Shown piece by piece: positions 18,145 to 25,206 of a stretch of DNA of 25,206 nucleotides. Origin of the DNA: Cymbomonas tetramitiformis (taxonomy: Eukaryota > Chlorophyta > Pyramimonadophyceae > Pyramimonadales > Pyramimonadaceae); assembly GCA_001247695.2 (NCBI GenBank), contig LGRX02035414.1, forward strand, positions 1 through 25,206, read 5' to 3'. Positions within the stretch are counted from its first letter, which is position 1. The number at the start of each line of letters is the position of its first letter. The translations under genes were made by a program, and so were the position numbers. A model generated the notes under the pieces. It had not been told where the DNA came from. It did no database searches and saw only the letters and a program-made list of their open reading frames with translations.

Positions 18145-18187
18145 ATACAAAGGCATGCACCCTATATTGTGAGGTCACAACTCTTTT

Positions 18188-18212
18188 AAGAGGGGAGATC
18201 TGTCAGGGTTAT
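18188..18212 (+). promoter_or_regulatory. Polypurine tract and probable start of the 3' LTR
   Basis: AAGAGGGGAGATC (18188-18200) is followed at once by TGTCAGGGTTATGACC. A purine tract abutting a TG-start is the normal junction of a Ty3/gypsy 3' LTR, where plus-strand DNA synthesis begins. No second copy of the TGTCAGGG sequence occurs upstream of gag in the window, so the LTR cannot be confirmed by pairing and its end is unknown. Confidence 0.5.
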
Positions 18213-19071
18213 GACCGATGACATATGTGTCATACGTGTCATACATGGCATACCATGTCATGTCATGCCATGTCGTGTCATGTCATATGTTATAATGACA
18301 TACAGTCGTCAGTACGGTCGACTGTGACATGTACAGTCATCATGTCTGCCATCCACTTAAGGTGAGTGACACCTGTCATCGAGTAAATGTCATCTCTATC
18401 GTCATCCGTCACGGTATCATACTGACACCGTTGATTATGTCATAATCGTTCCTAATGATTCTACTATCGTTCACGATTCTGCCAGAGAGATAACCTTTAC
18501 TGATTTTGCATTCTTCATCCACGATTTCAGATTCCCTATCATCATTTCCCCAAATATGCCGGTAATGGGTAATCTGAATCGGATCCCCCTTTCGTAGGGG
18601 TAATTGCCAGTCTATCGTGCCCCCTGGCACAGTCTGAATATCAGCTAATCAGTACGAGTTACTGTCCTTTAAGTGTTAAGTGGTTTCGCTCCCATAAAGG
18701 GGCTCTTAGCGCCAACTGGGATTCGTTAATGAACTAGGGTAACATCACTCTCTCTGCAAAGATGCGTAGAGCGAGCAAGGCGCATATCGAACAGTAGAGA
18801 AATTACAACGGTTAAAAGTAATAAGACAAGGAGGAAAGGAATAAACATCCACTTTACCATTTTTTAAAGAAGGGGGGTTTTACAACCATTACCCTAGGAC
18901 CTGAAAATGGCATCAGCCATTTAATGGCGACGACGTTAGCCATTTGATGGCGTCATCCATCAGGTGTCACAAGTGGGTGATGACAAAGACAACCGCACCT
19001 CAGCCTCACCGAACTAATTCACAGTGATTCAGAAACTGTGTTCAACCTTTCCGGTTGTCCGGCAGAACCGC
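18213..19071. other. Non-coding region, possible LTR remnant
   Basis: It begins with a run of TGTCAT/GTCATG pentamer-like repeats (18217-18300). The rest is unique and without a supportable gene. A minus-strand frame at 18409-18630 lacks an ATG (starts GTG) and shows no domain. If 18201 is an LTR start, some of this is LTR. Confidence 0.4.
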
Positions 19072-19820
19072 GCGGATATTGGGGGGGGAAATATGAGATG
19101 AAATCGGAGATTCCCCCTCTTTCAAAAATCCATCCTGAAATTGCATAGTTAAGGATGAGTGTTAAGGTGAAGCCCATCTATTCCGTTTCTTATTGGTTTA
19201 AGAAAGGTTGTAGAGCATATATAAATTCAAAATGACATCTCAAAAGCAAACCCAGAAAACAGCAAACGAGCAAGGAAGTGAAGCCCATCTATTCGGTTTC
19301 CTATTGGTCTACGAGAGAGAAGCCATCGTGACACGCAGTGACACTGTGACACGCTTCACCACACTGCCGAAAGCCCATCGTGTCATAGCCGTTGGTGTCA
19401 TCGTAGTATTATAGAGAAGTGCGTGGAATATTGGGGAAAAAATCGGAGATGAAATCGAAGATTCCCCCTCTTTTGAAAAATCGGGGAAAAATTAAGTCAT
19501 TTAACAGTGCGGATTAACAGTGCGTTTTGACGCCCATTTCGTAGGCTTTACTACGTATACTGTATCCATATTATGTGAATTGAAGCCATTGTATATAAAT
19601 AAATGCATATATAAATCAGGTCCTCATTCATGACAATTCCCAGAATGCTTGAACGGATTCAAAAAAATTCAGTCATTTAACAGTGCGAATTAACAGTGCG
19701 TTTTGACGCCCATATCGTAGGCTGTACTACGCATACTGTATCCATATTATTATGTGAATTGAAGCCATTGTATTGGGGGGAAATCTTTAGATTGTCCCAC
19801 TCTTTGAAAAAACCGGGGTT
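19072..19820. repeat. Cluster of dispersed duplicated blocks
   Basis: Three kinds of copies are interleaved. Block 1, ATATTGGGG...GATTCCCCCTCTTT, lies at 19072-19131, 19421-19490 and, diverged, 19771-19820. Block 2, GTGAAGCCCATCTATTC, begins at 19167 and 19278 and is followed by TATTGGTYTA. Block 3 is a ~110-bp direct repeat at 19487-19596 and 19664-19773, containing TTTAACAGTGCG and TTTTGACGCCCAT, with about 95% identity by eye. The arrangement looks like overlapping partial copies of one family, but no terminal repeats are defined. Confidence 0.75.
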
Positions 19821-19924
19821 TTTTGTCATTATATATTACGTACTTAAGGTGTCACACTTTTGTATATGTATAAATCAACCAAAGTCTATAAAATCATAAG
19901 ACTTTATTTCGTTCGACACCGGGT

Positions 19925-20104
19925 ATTACAAAACGAAGACACTTTGCGTCACGCTGTCATGCGTGACGCTGTCATCGTGTAGACGCTTTTTGATCGCTGT
20001 CATCATGCATGGCGCTTTTCGTCCCGCTGTCATCATGCATGACGCTTTTCGATCGTCATGCGCAACGTTGCGCTGACATGCGTAACGCTGTCATGTCATG
20101 TCAT
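19925..20104. repeat. GTCATGCGTGACGCT-type minisatellite
   Basis: Irregular repeats of GACGCTGTCATCATGCATGA and CGCTTTTCGATCG, with a local period near 36-40 bases (for example CGCTGTCATCATGCATGRCG near 19995 and 20030), ending in GTCATGTCATGTCAT. It shares GTCAT units with the run at 18217-18300. Confidence 0.7.
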
Positions 20105-20206
20105 ATAACTTTATGTTTTCACTTATGAAGACGCTTGTTTGATTGGTTTAAATTCTAAGCATTGAAAATGACGTCAGCATGTCACAGTCAAGATGGCATT
20201 CAAATA

Positions 20207-20603
20207 TCGCAAACTGCGTGTGAGCAAGCAGATATTTGGAATAGGAATACTATTGGACAATTTCTATTGGCGAATGTACAGTGTCACGACTGTTGAGTAT
20301 ATATATATAATTAACCTTCTTAGTATTCTTTTGAAATACGATGGAAACTGAGTTATTAGTCAAATCTATAAACATAAACAGTTCAATTTGTTGAATTTCC
20401 GATATATCGCAACCGCGTATGAGCAAGATATCTGGAATATGAATATTTTTGGACAATTTCTATTGGTGAATGTACAGTGTCACGACTGTTGAGTATAAAT
20501 ATATAATTAAGCTTCTTAGTATTCGTTCTTTTGAAATACGACGGAAACTGAGCTATTGGTCAAATCTATAAACATAAACAGTTCAATTTGTTGAATTTCC
20601 GAA
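20207..20603. repeat. 196-bp tandem duplication
   Basis: GACAATTTCTATTGG starts at 20256 and again at 20452. The copies (about 20207-20402 and 20403-20603) share GTACAGTGTCACGACTGTTG, a TATA-rich stretch, and AACATAAACAGTTCAATTTG in the same order, with roughly 90% identity by eye. No gene is inside. Confidence 0.85.
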
Positions 20604-20639
20604 TCTAACTTTCCATCGGGCGGCTGTCACGCTTATTAA

Positions 20640-21693
20640 ATATAAATCTAAAATAATTAATCTATAATATAAAGCCTCTTTAGATATTTGGATGTGGTCG
20701 CCAGGAAACATCAGACATGAGAGTTGAGACTCAGTGACACGCAAAACTGAAAGAAAGTGCGAAATGTATATATAGTGAATATATATATGCACGCAGGCAA
20801 AGAAAGCTGTGCAGTGACGCACACGGGTTTCGCAGTCAAAAAGATGAGATAATAAAATAACTTGGGTGTTTTATTATCGGTCGGCTGGCAAGATGCAAGT
20901 GACACCACAGGGCGAGGGGTGACACAGGAAGAGACAGTCACCCCCAGTTTATGGGGGGGGCGAAAGTCCGCGCCGTGGTCTCTTGATGCGTGCTCGAGGG
21001 GCTTATGCCCATGCATGTGCTGTGGGGATGACTACTCCCACAGGCCAGCCGGCAAATCTAGTCCCAGCAATCGAGGGTGGACGGCGGCGTAGCTCTCGAT
21101 GGTGAACCAAGTCGAGCGCCGCCAGGACGTTGTCATCCAACGCCCACGCGATGCGGTGCGACGATGCGTGGCACCAACAGAGCGAGTGCGGGGACGTGGA
21201 CACCCCGAGGGGGGCGAAGGTGGAAAATGCGGTGTGGTTCCACTCTGCCGCACACAAGTGCGAAAGCAAAGAGGAAAAGCGGTGGGATGAGGGCTGCAGC
21301 ACCACCAAACACCACCAGGCAGTGGCCAAGGGGCACGCAGGGTGGAGGGAAGAGTGGAGGATGCTGCGGGGTGAGCTCGTAGTGGTCAAAGCTCATGTCG
21401 ACGATGGGGTTGATGGACTCGATTTTGGTGTCTGGTGCATAAGCACCACCATGTGCACAACTTCGGGGATTAACTTTTAATCCCCACGGTGTCACATCGA
21501 TATCACGGATGTCATCCCCGATGTCATAAGCTGTCATTTTTCTGAAATCTGAAATCTGAAATAGCTGATCTCATATGACTCTCTGCTGTGCTCGTACTGT
21601 GGCTTGGCATTTAGCGTCGACCTTCTGTACTGTAGATTTCTGTCCCATTGATGCACAGCGAGTTTCGATGTTCTGAGTTGAATATATTTTATC
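20640..21693. other. AT-rich then GC-rich region without a recognisable gene
   Basis: 20640-20880 is AT-rich with TATATA runs near 20767 and 20782. From about 20890 to 21480 the base composition turns GC-rich, and several overlapping open frames of 100-135 codons appear on both strands (for example 21003-21389 and 21133-21537, minus). They overlap, have skewed composition and no recognised domain. One may be real, but I cannot choose between them. A TGAAATC triple repeat lies at 21543-21561. Confidence 0.35.
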
Positions 21694-22458
21694 ATGGGCA
21701 TTGCCTCTACACGTGATCGCCGTTTCAAGATAAATGTTGCGTACAAAAATAGTAAGCGAAAGGATAGCATCAAAGCCGCATCTCGCGGTTTGCTGCGTTG
21801 CGCAAAGTGTAAGGCGGACGGAGAGGGAAGGCGATGCAACAAGGCTCACAACCGCAACTGGATTCACTGCAAGATGTACGGCTCCAAAGCTTGGCTGACT
21901 GTGGACAATTCGTATTCACAACCAGATTCTTCTCTTGTTTTTTCTGTGCCTGATCAGTTCAAATGGAAGCGCCCTACACAAAACGACGTCGATACTTTCT
22001 TTTCCGCATACACGAACGCCGCGAATAGAGGCTTGCCCAATATTAGCCCACAACCTCGCGCACAAATTACCTCATGGTCTATGGCCGATGTTCGTCGCTT
22101 ATTTAAGTGCTTCACTCAACCTACCGTTGTTGATCTTCCACCAAATCTTGCGATCGACCCAGAACTCTCAGCTCCGAAATATCACCCCGCGTTCGATGAT
22201 TTCTTCGCTGAGATCGAGATTGGAGTGTTGGAAACGACTCTTGGACTGATTGAATCTATTGAATTGACCGAAGTGGTTTTCCTCCATCAAAGTGACCCTA
22301 ACCTAGCGCAAGAAATTCACGAGCTCTTTGGCATCAATCATCCTACACCTAAAAAAACAAATTCTACCTTCCGCCAATGTAGTCGAACGATTCCTATAAG
22401 GATGGGTGGAGGGGGCTTAGTGAGCTCCCGGGAGGGTCCATTTGGGCTAGGGGGGTAG
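21694..22458 (+). CDS. Unrecognised protein with Cys/His cluster, C terminus cut by satellite
   Basis: 254 codons from an ATG preceded by a TATATTTTA stretch. Residues ~34-58 hold a cluster, LLRCAKCKADGEGRRC then HNRNWIHC, with spacing suggestive of zinc binding. The first 30 residues are basic. The rest looks globular (VDTFFSAYTNAANRGLPN, ADVRRLFKCFTQPTVVDLPP, DDFFAEIEIGVLETTLGLIE). I recognise no family. Residues after about 234 are encoded by the first satellite unit (from 22396), so the true C terminus is lost or lies beyond an intron or the array. It could be the N-terminal part of a transposon protein or a host gene. Codon composition is ordinary, unlike the repeat-derived frames, so I consider it a real coding remnant. 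Confidence 0.5.
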   Translation: MGIASTRDRRFKINVAYKNSKRKDSIKAASRGLLRCAKCKADGEGRRCNKAHNRNWIHCKMYGSKAWLTVDNSYSQPDSSLVFSVPDQFKWKRPTQNDVDTFFSAYTNAANRGLPNISPQPRAQITSWSMADVRRLFKCFTQPTVVDLPPNLAIDPELSAPKYHPAFDDFFAEIEIGVLETTLGLIESIELTEVVFLHQSDPNLAQEIHELFGINHPTPKKTNSTFRQCSRTIPIRMGGGGLVSSREGPFGLGG

Positions 22459-25206
22459 GGTTAGGAGCATTGTCATCCAGCGTGTCATCAGCTGTCATAC
22501 AGGATAGGGTATAGTGAGTGAAGCAGGGTGAATGGCCCATGATGCATGGCACAGCCTGAAAGGGCTGTGTGCACTGAACATTTTGGTATAAGGATGGGTG
22601 GAGGGGGCTTAGTGAGCTCCCGGGAGGGTCCATTTGGGCTAGGGGGGTAGGGTTAGGAGCATTGTCATCCAGCGTGTCATCAGCTGTCATACAGGATAGG
22701 GTATAGTGAGTGAAGCAGGGTGAATGCCCATGATGCATGGCACAGCCTGAAGGGCTGTGTGCACTGAACATTTTGGTATAAGGATGGGTGGAGGGGGCTT
22801 AGTGAGCTCCCGGGAGGGTCCATTTGGGCTAGGGGGGTAGGGTTAGGAGCATTGTCATCCAGCGTGTCATCAGCTGTCATACAGGATAGGGTATAGTGAG
22901 TGAAGCAGGGTGAATTGCCCATGATGCATGGCACAGCCTGAAAGGGCTGTGTGCACTGAACATTTTGGTATAAGGATGGGTGGAGGGGGCTTAGTGAGCT
23001 CCCGGGGGGGTCCATTTGGGCTAGGGGGGTAGGGTTAGGAGCATTGCCATCCAGCGTGTCATCAGCTGTCATACAGCATAGGCTATAGTGAGTGAAGCAG
23101 GGTGAATGGCCCATAATGCATGGTACAGCCTGAAAGGGCTGTGTGCACTGAACATTTTGGTATAAGGATGGGTGGAGGGGGCTTAGCGAGCCCCCGGGAG
23201 GGTCCATTTGGGCTAGGGGGGTAGCGTTAGGTGCATTGTCATCCAGCATGTCATCAGCTGTCATACAGCATAGGCTATAGTGAGTGAAGCAGGGTGAATG
23301 GCCCATAATGCATGGCACAGCCTGATAGGGCTGTGCGCACTGAACATTTCGGTATAAGGATGGGTGGAGGGGGCTTAGTGAGCCCCCGGGAGGGTCCATT
23401 TGGGCTAGGGGGGTAGGGTTAGGAGCATTGTCATCCAGCGTGTCATCAGCTGTCATACAGGATAGGGTATAGTGAGTGAAGCAGGGTGAATGATCCATGA
23501 TGCATGGCACAGCCTGAAAGGGCTGTGCGCACTGAACATTTTGGTATAAGGATGGGTGGAGGGGGCTTAGTGAGCTCCCGGGAGGGTCCATTTGGGCTAG
23601 GGGGGTAGGGTTAGGAGCATTGTCATCCAGCGTGTCATCAGCTGTCATACAGGATAGGGTATAGTGAGTGAAGCAGGGTGAATGGCCCATGATGCATGGC
23701 ACAGCCTGATAGGGCTGTGTGCACTGAGCATTTCGGTATAAGGATGGGTGGAGGGGGCTTAGTGAGCTCCCGGGGGGGTCCATTTGGGCTAGGGGGGTAG
23801 GGTTAGGAGCATTGTCATCCAGCGTGTCATCAGCTGTCATACAGCAGGATAGGGTATAGTGAGTGAAGCAGGGTGAATGGCCCATGATGCATGGCACAGC
23901 CTGAAAGGGCTGTGCGCACTGAACATTTTGGTATAAGGATGGGTGGAGGGGGCTTAGTGAGCTCCCGGGAGGGTCCATTTGGGCTAGGGGGGTAGGGTTA
24001 GGAGCATTGTCATCCAGCGTGTCATCAGCTGTCATACAGGATAGGGTATAGTGAGTGAAGCGGGGTGAATGGCCCATGATGCATGGCACGGCCTGATAGG
24101 GCTGTGTGCACTGAACATTTTGGTATAAGGATGGGTGGAGGGGGCTTAGTGAGCTCCCGGGGGGGTCCATTTGGGCTAGGGGGGTAGGGTTAGGAGCATT
24201 GCCATCCAGCGTGTCATCAGCTGTCATACAGCATAGGCTATAGTGAGTGAAGCGGGGTGAATGGCTTATGATGCATGGTACAGCCTGATAGGGCTGTGTG
24301 CACTGAACATTTTGGTATAAGGATGGGTGGAGGGGGCTTAGTGAGCTCCCGGGAGGGTCCATTTGGGCTAGGGGGGTAGGGTTAGGAGCATTGTCATCCA
24401 GCGTGTCATCAGCTGTCATACAGGATAGGGTATAGTGAGTGAAGCAGGGTGAATGGCCCATGATGCATGGCACAGCCTGATAGGGCTGTGTGCACTGAAC
24501 ATTTTGGTATAAGGATGGGTGGAGGGGGCTTAGTGAGCTCCCGGGAGGGTCCATTTGGGCTAGGGGGGTAGGATAAGGAGCATTGTCATCCAGCATGTCA
24601 TCAGCTGTCATACAGGATAGGATATAGTGAGTGAACCGGGGTGAATGGCCCATGATGCATGGCACAGCCTGAAAGGGCTGTGTGCACTGAACATTTTGGT
24701 ATAAGGATGGGTGGAGGGGGCTTAGTGAGCTCCCGGGGGGGTCCATTTGGGCTAGGGGGGTAGGATAAGGAGCATTGTCATCCAGCATGTCATCAGCTGT
24801 CATACAGGATAGGATATAGTGAGTGAACCGGGGTGAATGGCCCATGATGCATGGCACAGCCTGAAAGGGCTGTGTGCACTGAACATTTTGGTATAAGGAT
24901 GGGTGGAGGGGGCTTAGTGAGCTCCCGGGGGGGTCCATTTGGGCTAGGGGGGTAGGGTTAGGAGCATTGCCATCCAGCGTGTCATCAGCTGTCATACAGC
25001 ATAGGCTATAGTGAGTGAAGCGGGGTGAATGGCCCATGATGCATGGTACAGCCTGATAGGGCTGTGTGCACTGAACATTTTGGTATAAGGATGGGTGGAG
25101 GGGGCTTAGTGAGCTCCCGGGGGGGTCCATTTGGGCTAGGGGGGTAGGGTTAGGAGCATTGCCATCCAGCGTGTCATCAGCTGTCATACAGCATAGGCTA
25201 TAGTGA
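22396..25206. repeat. 192-bp satellite array
   Basis: Fourteen complete units and part of a fifteenth. GATGGGTGGAGGGGGCTTAG begins at 22401, 22593, 22783, 22975, 23167, 23359, 23551, 23743, 23938, 24130, 24322, 24514, 24706, 24898 and 25090. The period is 192 except one 190-bp unit (two single-base losses) and one 195-bp unit. Two sequence types alternate irregularly (CAGGATAGGGTATAG versus CAGCATAGGCTATAG). Each unit has a CTCCCGGGAG palindrome, a GCACAGCC...GGGCTGTG hairpin and a GTAGGGTTAGG motif. The array continues beyond the window. An 835-codon minus-strand frame (22680-25187) exists because 192 is divisible by three. Most unit-to-unit changes alter the peptide, so I do not call it a gene. 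Confidence 0.95.

Larger units (their letters stand above)
17216..18187 (+). other. Region between pol and the polypurine tract
   Basis: About 970 bases with no retroviral domain. It contains AATAAA-type sequences near 17415-17422, a minus-strand open frame (17467-17814), a block resembling 8604-8670 at 17979-18040, the phrase TTTAAAGTGGACTCA twice (near 17651 and 18031), and a 9-bp AAAGACATC run. A chromovirus normally has a much shorter stretch here, so part of it is probably another insertion, but I cannot find its ends. Confidence 0.4.
9100..18200 (+). mobile_element. Degenerate Ty3/gypsy chromovirus with nested insertions
   Basis: Order of parts: gag (9100-10035), protease, reverse transcriptase, RNase H, integrase with HHCC zinc finger and DDE core, GPY/F-type module, chromodomain (to 17215), and a polypurine tract at 18188-18200. 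The order RT-RNase H-integrase and the C-terminal chromodomain place it among the chromoviruses. It is broken by a 663-bp TIR element in RT, a 77-bp intron in integrase, a 2,624-bp TIR element at the end of integrase, two frameshifts around the chromodomain and lost catalytic residues. It cannot move on its own. LTRs were not paired, so the outer limits are uncertain. Confidence 0.85.

Noticed and set aside
18409..18630. 73-codon minus-strand frame
   Set aside because: Starts with GTG just after an upstream stop, has no ATG near it and no recognised domain.
21003..21537. Overlapping minus-strand frames of 128 and 134 codons
   Set aside because: They overlap in different frames within GC-rich sequence, have skewed composition, and nothing favours either one.
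22396..25206. CRISPR array
   Set aside because: The 192-bp units are contiguous without unique spacers, and the setting is eukaryotic.

Overview
The window looks like a eukaryotic nuclear chromosome segment made almost entirely of repeats and nested transposable elements. Evidence for a eukaryote: LTR retrotransposons, one of them a chromovirus with a chromodomain; two GT-AG introns (77 and 99 bp) whose removal joins coding frames; an AATAAA signal at the end of the methyltransferase gene; and satellite arrays with 21-bp and 192-bp periods. No bacterial gene organisation is visible. The sequence does not let me name the host. An alga or other protist would fit, but that is a guess.

Layout. 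1-690: 21-bp minisatellite. 691-2330: a large AT-rich inverted repeat (foldback) built from degenerate 10-mers around a roughly 264-bp single-copy loop. 2331-2441 and 5720-5945: a GC-rich minisatellite whose unit carries a perfect CG-alternating palindrome. It is split by a 3.3-kb LTR retrotransposon (2442-5719, minus strand) with 241/242-bp LTRs that encodes only a Gag-like protein. 6116-6210: a possible tRNA-derived SINE fragment. 6211-8546: AT-rich non-coding DNA with short tandem duplications. 9100-18200: a Ty3/gypsy chromovirus, broken by two TIR elements, a spliceosome-type intron in integrase, catalytic-site substitutions and frameshifts. 18201-20640: non-coding, with several duplicated blocks. 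20880-21480: GC-rich with no recognisable gene. 21694-22395: an unrecognised open frame with a Cys/His cluster, running straight into a 192-bp satellite array (22396-25206) that continues past the window.

The most interesting object is the 2,624-bp TIR element at 14068-16691. It sits inside the integrase frame with an AGTT target duplication. Its only recognisable gene is an intron-containing beta-class amino-methyltransferase (DNA N6-adenine/N4-cytosine type), with a lysine-rich nuclear-type segment, a DCNY in place of the usual DPPY, and one apparent frameshift. I see no transposase. Second is the 77-bp intron at 13775-13851, flanked by a 9-bp direct repeat, which could be a recently gained (introner-like) intron inside a retrotransposon.

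These parts do not form a pathway. They are layers of successive insertions: the gag-only element into the palindromic array, and both the 663-bp MITE-like element and the methyltransferase element into the chromovirus. In the two chromovirus insertions, removing the insert plus one target copy restores the host reading frame exactly, which fixes both boundaries.
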